64,000 nucleotides of DNA. Source: Hyphomicrobiales bacterium (GTDB lineage Bacteria > Pseudomonadota > Alphaproteobacteria > Rhizobiales > Rhizobiaceae). Position 1 is the stretch's first letter; every line of letters starts with the position of its first letter. Below the pieces are notes generated by a model, which worked only from the letters and a program-made list of their open reading frames with translations, was not told the origin of the DNA and ran no database searches. Positions 44,028 through 51,724 of this stretch are shown here, one piece after another. The DNA lies in assembly GCA_900468535.1 (NCBI GenBank), contig UBTY01000052.1, positions 62,001 to 126,000 of the forward strand. The letters are read 5' to 3'. A program made the position numbers and the translations under genes.

Positions 44028-44756
44028 TCAGAGATCGACGCTGTTTGGAAGGATCACGAGATCGCGGATCGTGACGTTGCGCGGGCGCGACAACATGAAC
44101 AGAACCGCTTCCGCGACTTCCTTTGGCTGCATCAGGCTACCGTTGGCAAGTGCCTCTTCCATCTTCGCTTTCGGCCAATCGTCGAGCAGCGCCGTCACGA
44201 CCGGTCCCGGGAGGACCGCGCCGACGCGTACACCGTGCTGAGCGACCTGACGACGGGTGGAATGCACGAATGCCTGCACCGCGAACTTCGAGGCCGCATA
44301 GATCGGCTCCCACACAACCGGAACAACACCGGCGATCGAGCTCGTGAAGAGGATGTCACCGGTCTTTTGCGCGATCATATGTGGAAGGACAGCATGAACG
44401 GAGCGGAACGCAGCGTTGATGTTGAGGTTCAGCATCCGATCCCAGGCGTCCGGATCACCTTCTGCCACAGCGCCGCCGATGTAGGCGCCTGCGTTCGCGT
44501 GGAAGATGTCCAGGCGACCCGCCAGATCGAGTATGGACGGCAACATGCCGGAGACTTCCGCACCGTTGAGCAGGTCAACGACCAGCGGCTTCGCACGTTC
44601 GCCGAGATCCTTGCAGAGCGCATCGAGCTTGTCTTTTGCACGATCGATCAGAACAACCGTCGCGCCCTCGGCGATCAGAGTGCGGGCGCACTCCAGGCCG
44701 ATACCCGATGCCGCGCCGGTTATGGCGGCAACCTTGCCCTTCATGATGTCTGCCAT
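44028..44756 (-). CDS. rbtD: Ribitol 2-dehydrogenase (SDR family)
   Basis: A 242-residue short-chain dehydrogenase. It has the NAD-binding TGAASGIG motif, HANAGAYIGG, the catalytic serine in FTSSIAGVVP and the YAASK pair. The sequence is strikingly close, from memory, to Klebsiella ribitol dehydrogenase, including VGAVLPGPVVTALLDDWPKA and VILPNSVDL at the C-terminus. It oxidises ribitol to D-ribulose with NAD. ATG 44756 is chosen because it gives the normal length; the frame is open to 44852 inside the permease gene. It is placed between the importer permease and the kinase. Confidence 0.9.
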   Translation of the reverse strand: MADIMKGKVAAITGAASGIGLECARTLIAEGATVVLIDRAKDKLDALCKDLGERAKPLVVDLLNGAEVSGMLPSILDLAGRLDIFHANAGAYIGGAVAEGDPDAWDRMLNLNINAAFRSVHAVLPHMIAQKTGDILFTSSIAGVVPVVWEPIYAASKFAVQAFVHSTRRQVAQHGVRVGAVLPGPVVTALLDDWPKAKMEEALANGSLMQPKEVAEAVLFMLSRPRNVTIRDLVILPNSVDL

Positions 44757-44778
44757 GGGTAATTCTCCAATTCGTTTT

Positions 44779-46050
44779 TCAGGCGCGGCCGTGGCTGACG
44801 CGAGAGCGGCGGGCCAGCGAGTCGACGATAACGGCGATCGCAAGAACAGCACCGGTGATCATGTAGCGCAGGGACGAGCTGAGATTTAAGAGCGTCAGGC
44901 CGTTGGAAATAGCCTGGATAACGATGATGCCGAGCAGAGCGGAATATGCGCTTCCTCGACCACCAAAGAGACTGGTTCCGCCGATGACGGCTGCGGCGAT
45001 GGCGTTGAGGTTGACGTCACCAGTGCCGGCCTGCTGGCTGGACGAGGCTAGCCGCGAGGCCGAAAGAATTCCGCCGAGCGTCGCCAGTGTCGAGCAGAGG
45101 ACGAAAGCGCTCATGTAGATCCGGCGGACATTGATGCCGGAGCGGCGAGCCGCCTCGCGGTTTCCGCCGACCGCGAACATGGAGCGACCCCACTTCGTCC
45201 TGGTCAGTGCGTAGTTAAGAACAACGGCCAGCGCGACAAAGAGGCCGAACATCCATGGCACGCCGCGGCCGAGATTGAGGTAGTAGGCCGCAAATTCAAG
45301 CGCGAGGGTGAGGACTGCTGCTTTCGCAGTGAGAAGGCCGAGCGGCTGCGAGGACAGGTTGACTGCCTTGCGCCGGCGCGCAATGACGGCACCGACCGCG
45401 ACCATAAGCAGACCGGGCAGCAGCGCGAACACGTAGGAAATCCAATCGGGCATGACCATGATCTGGCCGAAGCGCACAAGCGGCGACGCGTAGGGCAGAT
45501 TGATACTGCCGGTCGGACCGAGGATGTAAAGCTGCAGGCCGAGCAAGGCGAGGAGGCCGGCCAGCGTCGCAACGAAGCTCGGCATGCCGAGACGGTTATA
45601 TAGGACCGCGTAGAGCGCGCCAACGACCGCACCCGTCGCCAGGGCGGCGATGATAGCGACTGCGACCGGCAGGCCAGAGTTCACCCAAAGCACCCCGATC
45701 ATCGCCGAGGCCAAGCCGCTCATGGAGCCAACCGAAAGGTCGATTTCGCCGAGGAGCAGGACACACACGATCCCCAGCGATATGATACCGACCGTCGCGC
45801 AGTCGAACAGCAGGTTGACGAGATTGTTCGGAGCGAGAAAGACCGGGTTCAGAATGCTGAAGACGGTCGAAATCACGACCAGCCCGACCGCAACCGGCAG
45901 CATGCCGAGATCGCCGGCGCGGACGCGATCCACGAAGGCGCTGACCACGCCGCCTATGCTGTCATTGTGCTTGACGCGCTCATCGCTTCGGTCGAGCGCC
46001 TGGCCAGCCTTCGCTTGGCCTACCAAATCCTTTGGCATCTTCTGGCTCAT
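44779..46050 (-). CDS. Ribitol-type ABC transporter permease (XylH/RbsC family)
   Basis: A 423-residue permease, longer than RbsC and similar in size to XylH, with more hydrophobic segments. Family motifs are LLGEIDLSVGSMSGL near residue 105 and FAVGGNREAARRSGI near 290, then AVIGGTSLFGGRGS near 350. The cytoplasmic N-terminus of about 45 residues is charged. It overlaps the ATPase gene by four bases and precedes the dehydrogenase by 22 bases. Ribitol is the inferred cargo, because the next two genes are ribitol dehydrogenase and pentulose kinase. Confidence 0.9.
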   Translation of the reverse strand: MSQKMPKDLVGQAKAGQALDRSDERVKHNDSIGGVVSAFVDRVRAGDLGMLPVAVGLVVISTVFSILNPVFLAPNNLVNLLFDCATVGIISLGIVCVLLLGEIDLSVGSMSGLASAMIGVLWVNSGLPVAVAIIAALATGAVVGALYAVLYNRLGMPSFVATLAGLLALLGLQLYILGPTGSINLPYASPLVRFGQIMVMPDWISYVFALLPGLLMVAVGAVIARRRKAVNLSSQPLGLLTAKAAVLTLALEFAAYYLNLGRGVPWMFGLFVALAVVLNYALTRTKWGRSMFAVGGNREAARRSGINVRRIYMSAFVLCSTLATLGGILSASRLASSSQQAGTGDVNLNAIAAAVIGGTSLFGGRGSAYSALLGIIVIQAISNGLTLLNLSSSLRYMITGAVLAIAVIVDSLARRSRVSHGRA

Positions 46051-46868
46051 GCGGGTCTCCCGCCTATCTCGTTGTTCTGGTTCGACTTGCGGTCAAGACG
46101 GCGGGAAACTGAATTCTCCGTCGCGCCGGTGATGGACGCCACAAGTTCCTGATTCGACGCGTCGGGGCTGAACACGCCGTTATTGCGTCCCAGTCGCAGG
46201 ACGACGATACGGTCGGCAACGGCGCGCACGTCCTCCATGTTGTGACTGATGATGATGACGCCGAGACCGCGTTCACGTACGCGCTCGATGAGGTTGAGGA
46301 CCTCTGCCGTCTGGGCCACGCCGAGGGCCGCGGTCGGCTCGTCTAGCATGATGATCTTGGGATCAAGAAGCAGTGAGCGGGCAATCGCGACTGTCTGCCG
46401 CTGGCCACCCGAAAGCGAGGCAATCGGTTCGCGGACGGAGGGGATGCGCGCTGCAAGTTCTCTCAGCAGCGTCCATGCCCGCACCTCCATCGCGACCTCG
46501 TCGAGATTCCACGGTGATAGCTCATGACCGAGGAAGAGATTGGCGACGACGTCGAGGTTCTCGCAGAGCGCCAGATCCTGAAACACCGTCGCGATGCCAA
46601 GCTCAAGCGCACGGCTCGGGTTATCGAGTGAAACTTCTTGCCCACAGAATTCGATGGATCCGGAGCTTGGCTGATGGACGCCAGCAAGAACCTTCACGAG
46701 CGTGGATTTCCCAGCTCCGTTGTCGCCCACGAGAGCAACGACTTCACCGGCGTGAACGTCTAGCTCGATATCGGTGAGCGCCGAGACAGCGCCGAAATTC
46801 TTCGAAACATGCCGCAACCGGAGGATCGGGCTCCCCTTCTCCGGAAGTGAACTTTGTTCTCTTACCAT
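46047..46868 (-). CDS. Ribitol-type ABC transporter ATP-binding protein (single domain)
   Basis: A 273-residue ATPase containing only one nucleotide-binding domain, unlike the two-domain RbsA proteins elsewhere in this window. It has Walker A GDNGAGKSTLVKVLAG, signature SLSGGQRQTVAIARSL, Walker B IIMLDEPTAALGVAQ and switch IISHNMEDV. Start ATG 46868 is preferred; the frame is open to 46976, inside the hairpin and binding-protein gene. It resembles FrcA-type single-domain ATPases and probably acts as a homodimer on the following permease. Confidence 0.9.
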   Translation of the reverse strand: MVREQSSLPEKGSPILRLRHVSKNFGAVSALTDIELDVHAGEVVALVGDNGAGKSTLVKVLAGVHQPSSGSIEFCGQEVSLDNPSRALELGIATVFQDLALCENLDVVANLFLGHELSPWNLDEVAMEVRAWTLLRELAARIPSVREPIASLSGGQRQTVAIARSLLLDPKIIMLDEPTAALGVAQTAEVLNLIERVRERGLGVIIISHNMEDVRAVADRIVVLRLGRNNGVFSPDASNQELVASITGATENSVSRRLDRKSNQNNEIGGRPA

Positions 46869-46897
46869 GGCTTTGCACTCTTCTGAGCAGTGAGGGT

Positions 46898-46927
46898 GTA
46901 CCGGGCCGGGATATTCCGGCCCGGTAC
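46898..46927 (-). other. Stem-loop between binding-protein and ATPase genes
   Basis: A perfect 12-base-pair stem, GTACCGGGCCGG with CCGGCCCGGTAC and a six-base loop, directly after the binding-protein stop. No U-run follows. It probably stabilises the binding-protein mRNA or limits read-through; the same layout appears in the amino-acid importer operon. Confidence 0.65.
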
Positions 46928-46938
46928 GTCGGGAGGTA

Positions 46939-47985
46939 TTACTTGGTAATGCCGAGCTTCTTGCAACCGTCGGCATATTCGCCAGTGCAGATTTCCTCCG
47001 GCGTCTGGATCTTCTTGTCGAAGATTTCAGCCTTGATGTTCTCGGCCGTCACGACGGCCGGGACAAACAGTTCCGAGGGCGTGTTGTAGAGCGTGGTCTT
47101 CGGCGCAGGCGTTTCGCCCTTGGCCAGCTGCACGGCCACCTTGGCGGCCGCCGCAGCAACGATTTCCGAAGGCTTCGAAATCGTATTGTACTGGTCGCCG
47201 GAGATCACCAGCTGAAGTGCTGCGATCGTCGCGTCGTTGCCGGTTACCGGCGGCACCGGCTTCACGCCGGCGGCCTTGAACGCTGCGATAACGCCACCGC
47301 CCGTACCATCGTTTGCCGCGACGACGCCCTTGATATCGGCGCCAAATCGCGTGATCTGCCCGGCAGCCCATTCCTGTGCTTTCGGCGGCGCCCATTCCGG
47401 CGTGTCGAATTCGGCAAGCGTCTTGTAGCCCGAATCCTTCAGCCCACGATGGATCCCGTCGCGGATCAACCCTGCGGCGGCATCGGTCGGAGAACCGTTG
47501 ACCTCGAGGACACCAGCACCTTCGGCGACGCCGTTGGCCTTCAGATGATCGACAAGAGACTTGGCAATGGCATAGCCGATACCTTCGTTGTCGAAGGAAA
47601 CGTAGTAGTCAGCGGCCTTGTCAGGGATCGGGCGGTCGTAGGCGATGACCTTCACGTCCTGCGAATGGGCGATCTCGACCAGACCAGCGGCAGCTGCAGA
47701 GTCGACAGGATCGAGCACGATCACCTTGGCGCCCTGTGCGATCACCGAGTTGAACTGCTGCTGCTGAAGGGCGGCATCGGCATTGGCGTTCTGATAGATC
47801 ACGGTGCAGCCGGCGCACAACTTCGCCATCTCGGCCTTGAAGCCCGGATAATCGTGCTGTTCGTAGCGCGTCGAGGCCTGGTCAGGCATTAGGAACGCGA
47901 CCGTGGCAGCGTCGTCGGCAAGGGCCGATCCGGCAAACATGGCCGCCGCGGCAGCCGACAGCAAAAGCGTGGAATGAATTCTCAT
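46939..47985 (-). CDS. Ribitol-type ABC transporter substrate-binding protein
   Basis: A 348-residue periplasmic binding protein of the RbsB/XylF fold. The signal peptide, residues 1-23, ends FAGSALADD. Start ATG 47985 follows AAGGAGGAGAC; the frame is open to 48042. Segments typical of the family are VIVLDPVDSAAAAGLVE near 87, VIAYDRPIPDKAADYYVSFD near 112 and GVVAANDGTGGGVIAAFK near 215. XylF-like NDGTG and YDR features agree with a pentose or pentitol ligand. It is the first gene of the ribitol operon, divergent from a LacI regulator. Confidence 0.9.
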   Translation of the reverse strand: MRIHSTLLLSAAAAAMFAGSALADDAATVAFLMPDQASTRYEQHDYPGFKAEMAKLCAGCTVIYQNANADAALQQQQFNSVIAQGAKVIVLDPVDSAAAAGLVEIAHSQDVKVIAYDRPIPDKAADYYVSFDNEGIGYAIAKSLVDHLKANGVAEGAGVLEVNGSPTDAAAGLIRDGIHRGLKDSGYKTLAEFDTPEWAPPKAQEWAAGQITRFGADIKGVVAANDGTGGGVIAAFKAAGVKPVPPVTGNDATIAALQLVISGDQYNTISKPSEIVAAAAAKVAVQLAKGETPAPKTTLYNTPSELFVPAVVTAENIKAEIFDKKIQTPEEICTGEYADGCKKLGITK

Positions 47986-48183
47986 TGTCTCCTCCTTAGT
48001 GAGCGCAAACCCGTGCTGAGATGCTCTCCGGTTTATGCCCAAGTCCGCGCTCGCCTTTCCTCGACGATACGCACACAGACCTCTTCCGATGCCGGGTAAG
48101 CAGCATGGTCGATTCGTGGCCTGCTCCTGGATGCCTCCCCGGCCGACCCTCCACGGTCAACCAACTTCATCGATTGCGCAACA

Positions 48184-48203
48184 TTGCTCAATCGATGAAG
48201 CAA
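48184..48203. promoter_or_regulatory. Candidate LacI-family operator
   Basis: A 20-base imperfect palindrome with TTGCT at 48184, central ATCGAT at 48191-48196 and AGCAA ending at 48203. The central CG step is typical of LacI-family sites. It lies between the divergent ribitol operon and the LacI-type gene. Confidence 0.55.
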
Positions 48204-48255
48204 CAATTGTCACTTCTCTCGATTGATGTCAAGCTGCTGCAATAAGGAGAAGTTC

Positions 48256-49272
48256 GTGAATCAGGACAGGCAGACCAAAAAGACGACGATCTACGACCTG
48301 GCAGAGCTAGCCGGCACATCCGCCAGTGCCGTCAGCGCGGTTCTGAACGGCAACTGGAGGAAGCGCCGTATCAGCGTCCAGTTGGCTGATAAGATCACGA
48401 AAATTGCCGAAGAACAGGGCTATGCGCTGAACATGCAGGCCAGCCTGCTGCGGCGCGACAGATCGAAGATCATCGGGATGATCGTGCCGAAGTACGACAA
48501 CCGCTATTTCGGCTCGATCGTCGAGTCTTTTGAGAATATGGCGCGTGAGCGCGGCCTGTTTCCGATCATTACCTGCACTCGCCGTGATCCGGAGCTGGAA
48601 GTCGAAGCGGCGAGAACCATGCTTTCCTATCAGGTGGAATGGCTGATCTCGACAGGTGCCACCGATCCCGATCGCATTACCGATATCTGCAATGCGGCAG
48701 GGGCACACAGCCTCAATCTCGACTTGCCGGGCGCCAAGGCCGTCTCGGTCATATCCGACAATTTTGGCGGCGCCCGCGAACTGACCCGGCGCGTGCTACT
48801 GAGCTATCAGCGCAAGTTTGGCTCGACCTCCCCTCTGCTCTTCGTCGGCGGACGCGGGAGCGACCACAACACGATCGAGCGTGTGCGCGGATTTCGCGCC
48901 GCCCACGAAGATCTCGGAATCGCCGTCGACGAGCGCCATGTCCTCACCTGCGGCTACGCCCCTGAGAAAGCCGAGAGTTCGCTCGCCGCCCTCGCCGCTT
49001 CGGAGGGAGAGCTGCCACGCGGAATGTTCGTCAATTCCACCATCTCGCTGGAAGGCGTCATGCGCTGGATCAAGACGTCGCATCACTACGACAACCGCAC
49101 GCCCGTCATCGGCTGCTTCGACTGGGATCCCTTCGCGGCCCTGCTCGGCGGCGATATCGAGATGGTGCGGCAGGATGTGCAAGGCATGCTCGATGCGGTC
49201 TTCGAGATCATCGACACGGGTAGCTCCGCAAACAAGGTCATCCAGATTGCGCCCGTGTTCATGAGCGCGTAA
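48256..49272 (+). CDS. LacI-family transcriptional regulator of the ribitol locus
   Basis: A 338-residue regulator with helix-turn-helix IYDLAELAGTSASAVSAVLN near residues 8-27 and a binding-protein-like effector domain (KIIGMIVPKYDNRYFGSIVE near 73). GTG 48256 is chosen because AAGGAGAAG precedes it by four to five bases; the frame is open to 48223. The hinge WRKRRISVQLADKI is somewhat unusual for the family. It is divergent from the ribitol importer operon and followed, 116 bases later, by a phosphatase gene, so it probably controls ribitol use. Confidence 0.88.
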   Translation: MNQDRQTKKTTIYDLAELAGTSASAVSAVLNGNWRKRRISVQLADKITKIAEEQGYALNMQASLLRRDRSKIIGMIVPKYDNRYFGSIVESFENMARERGLFPIITCTRRDPELEVEAARTMLSYQVEWLISTGATDPDRITDICNAAGAHSLNLDLPGAKAVSVISDNFGGARELTRRVLLSYQRKFGSTSPLLFVGGRGSDHNTIERVRGFRAAHEDLGIAVDERHVLTCGYAPEKAESSLAALAASEGELPRGMFVNSTISLEGVMRWIKTSHHYDNRTPVIGCFDWDPFAALLGGDIEMVRQDVQGMLDAVFEIIDTGSSANKVIQIAPVFMSA

Positions 49273-49388
49273 GAGCGATGAATGCAAATCCCTGGGGGCG
49301 CTCGACGCTCCCATCGCTTCGGGCCGCGCGGTTGCACGAGCCGCGCGACAATGCCAAACGAAGCGCAAACCAAATCAGGCGAGGACAA

Positions 49389-50045
49389 ATGGACGGGCTT
49401 TTTGCGACGTCGTTCGAAGCGTTTCTGTTCGATATGGATGGCACCATCCTGAATTCGGCCGCTCCATCGGAGCGTGTCTGGGGAAACTGGGCACGAAAGC
49501 TCGGCATCCCGACGCCGAACTATCATGGGCGCAGAGCAAACGACACGGTCCGCGACCTCAATCTGGCAGGCATTGATCCCGACGTTGAAGGGGCTCAGAT
49601 AACGGCCATGGAGATTGCCGACGTAGACGGCGTCATTCCGATACCGGGCGCGCGGGAGTTTCTCTCGCAGCTTGCTCCGGAGCGTTGGGCGGTCGTCACC
49701 TCCGCACCCAAGGCACTGGCACTCCGGCGTATTGCGGCAGCAGGCCTGCCGAACCCGCACCTGATGATTTCGGCGGAAGACATTTCAGTCGGGAAGCCCG
49801 CACCGGACTGCTATCTCGCAGCAACAAAGTTGCTGTCCGTCAATCCGGCACGCTGCCTGGTCTTCGAGGACGCCGATGTCGGCATCTCAGCTGGCGAAGC
49901 CGCGGGATGCGCCGTTCTTGCCATAACCGAAACGAGGCATATTCCCCTGACGGCGAGCAAACCTCAGGCGGAGAACTACCTCAATATCCGCGCGATCGCT
50001 GAAGGTCGTGAAATCAGGCTCGTCCGGTCCGCCAACGGCAGCTGA
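49389..50045 (+). CDS. HAD-superfamily sugar phosphatase
   Basis: A 218-residue HAD phosphatase of the beta-phosphoglucomutase/2-deoxyglucose-6-phosphatase-like group. Motif I is FLFDMDGTILNS (catalytic Asp pair), motif II is VVTSAPKA, motif III lysine is in VGKPAPDCYL and motif IV is FEDADVGISAG. ATG 49389 follows GCGAGGAC; the frame is open to 49278. It probably removes phosphate from a sugar or polyol phosphate that accumulates during pentitol catabolism, inferred from its place after the LacI gene. It converges on the exonuclease gene with nine bases between the stops. Confidence 0.88.
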   Translation: MDGLFATSFEAFLFDMDGTILNSAAPSERVWGNWARKLGIPTPNYHGRRANDTVRDLNLAGIDPDVEGAQITAMEIADVDGVIPIPGAREFLSQLAPERWAVVTSAPKALALRRIAAAGLPNPHLMISAEDISVGKPAPDCYLAATKLLSVNPARCLVFEDADVGISAGEAAGCAVLAITETRHIPLTASKPQAENYLNIRAIAEGREIRLVRSANGS

Positions 50046-50054
50046 GGAACCGCT

Positions 50055-51038
50055 TCACGCCCGGAAGCGGTCGAAGGCGGTGAGGCGTTTCACCGGCGGA
50101 TCAGCCTCGCGCCATCGGTAGATCTCTGACCTCAGATAGTCGAGTTCGTCGGCGAGGTTCTCCTCGTCCACCTCGATCCACCATGACTTCGGGCGGCCAT
50201 CGCTGCCGTCCGACCAGCGATAGCCCCGTGCCTTGAGGTTATCCTTCATCTCGAAGGGGCTGTGTTCGGCATAGACCCGTGCACGCGATCGCTGACTGGT
50301 CTGATAAAGTTCGGCGAAGGAAAGCTCCTCATCGCCATCCTGTGTATCGAGAACGGCGAGCAGGGCAAAGCAATCATCGACGGCACGGTGTCCGTCATGG
50401 AAATAGCCCGCCTGCCCGATCAGATAGCCAAGCTTGGTGCCTTCGAAGCCACGTGCGCTCCAATCGATCTCCGATACCGAGCATGCCCAGGGCTTGTCTT
50501 TGAAGACGGGAGAAAGCGCTTCGCAGAAGGGGCGATCAAAGCGCGCATTGTGCGCGATGACGAGATCGGCCGGCGCGATGAGCTGATCGAGAAGATCGAG
50601 GTCGATCGCCTGCCCCTCGACCATCGAATCGGTAATCCCGGTCAGGCGGGTTATCTCAGCAGGAATAGCGCCATCAGGCTGCTGCAGGCCACCGTAAAGG
50701 CCGATGACATCGCCGATCCGACCGGCATCGTCATAGGTGAAGCTGACGGCACCAATCTCGATGACCTGATCCTGTCGATGGTTGAGGCCGGTCGTTTCCG
50801 TATCGACGATCACGCCAACTCGCGGGAACTCCGGCCTTCTGACCGGTGCGATGCTGCGCGGCACAAGCTTTCTTAGGATGCGAAACTGGCCCGTCCTCTC
50901 GAGGTGACGAACCATTTCGTCCTCACTCAAGCTTCCGGCTCGCTCCTGACGACTTCGAGCGGCCCGATTGACCTTCAGGGATACCTCATTCGCGGCTTCG
51001 AACATATCGAGCTGCGGCGCCGAACTCATGCCTGCCAT
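50055..51038 (-). CDS. 3'-5' exonuclease, DNA polymerase III epsilon-like
   Basis: A 327-residue DEDDh exonuclease. Exo I is VIVDTETTGLNH, Exo II is VIAHNARFDRPF and Exo III is GHRAVDDCFALL, giving the full Asp-Glu-Asp-Asp set with the catalytic histidine. It has an N-terminal extension of about 80 residues and a C-terminal domain of about 110 residues (KDNLKARGYRW, SWWIEVDEENL) that are not in DnaQ. The start could be 51077, 51038 or 51029; none has a strong ribosome site. It is probably an accessory repair or processing nuclease, not the replicative proofreader. It is divergent from the ProQ-like gene. Confidence 0.85.
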   Translation of the reverse strand: MAGMSSAPQLDMFEAANEVSLKVNRAARSRQERAGSLSEDEMVRHLERTGQFRILRKLVPRSIAPVRRPEFPRVGVIVDTETTGLNHRQDQVIEIGAVSFTYDDAGRIGDVIGLYGGLQQPDGAIPAEITRLTGITDSMVEGQAIDLDLLDQLIAPADLVIAHNARFDRPFCEALSPVFKDKPWACSVSEIDWSARGFEGTKLGYLIGQAGYFHDGHRAVDDCFALLAVLDTQDGDEELSFAELYQTSQRSRARVYAEHSPFEMKDNLKARGYRWSDGSDGRPKSWWIEVDEENLADELDYLRSEIYRWREADPPVKRLTAFDRFRA

Positions 51039-51234
51039 GCGAGTCTCTTGCTGGTCTGCGATGACTACAGCATACATGATCGTCAGGTTGATTGTGGCAA
51101 TGCCGGCCTGTCATCCCCATGTTTTGATCTTCGCCGCCCAGCTCTTTACTTTGAGGCCACTTGGAACAACACACGATGTCGTCAAAATCGCTTCATAGAA
51201 GGACGATAAACAAATCCCTCCCAAGGAGATTGTA

Positions 51235-51717
51235 ATGGCAAAACTCTGGACAAACAGCCGTGGGCCGATCGCGGCCAGCGACATCGATGTCCGACGTGCA
51301 GGTGCGATCAATGCGTTGCTCGTCAGTCCGCTTGAAATCCTGCCCAAGGCACCGGGCGACCCGGTTCGTCCTCTTGCCGTCGGGATCTGGCACGAGATAC
51401 GGCCATTGCTGAAACCGGGCATCGGCACGACAGTCTTGCGGAAGGCGATGGGCAGCTACCTACACTCCAAGCGCTATTATCTTGCCAGCGCCCAGCCCGA
51501 TGCGATGCGCCATGATGTCGACGGGCGACCAGTCGGGGAAATTTCGGATCAGGATCGCCTCGCCGCGCAGGAGAGTTTCCTGACGCTGCTAAAGCGGGAG
51601 GGCAAGGAGGCATCGGCGCCGGTCGAGGCACCCATGGTCATTGCCGCGCCAAGCAAGGCGGAACTGATCCGTGCAGCGCTCCTGAACCGCCGCGCATCTT
51701 CCGCACCAGTGAACTGA
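51235..51717 (+). CDS. ProQ/FinO-family RNA-binding protein
   Basis: A 160-residue protein with the ProQ/FinO core at about residues 35-105: PLAVGIWHEIRPLL, then LRKAMGSYLHSKRYYLA and RHDVDGRPVGEIS. An N-terminal tail and a C-terminal tail rich in Ala/Lys flank it. The core binds structured small RNAs and 3' ends as a chaperone. AAGGAGA before ATG 51235 is a good ribosome site. It is neighbour to a nuclease gene and convergent with the FGGY kinase (eight bases apart). On plasmids FinO relatives govern transfer, but no transfer genes are seen here. Confidence 0.85.
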   Translation: MAKLWTNSRGPIAASDIDVRRAGAINALLVSPLEILPKAPGDPVRPLAVGIWHEIRPLLKPGIGTTVLRKAMGSYLHSKRYYLASAQPDAMRHDVDGRPVGEISDQDRLAAQESFLTLLKREGKEASAPVEAPMVIAAPSKAELIRAALLNRRASSAPVN

Positions 51718-51724
51718 CGGCCAG

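Noticed and set aside
51160..51200. GGAAC in the leader of the ProQ-like gene considered as an EcfG promoter
   Set aside because: No CGTT follows at 16-17 bases, so the consensus is not met, unlike the site before prkA.
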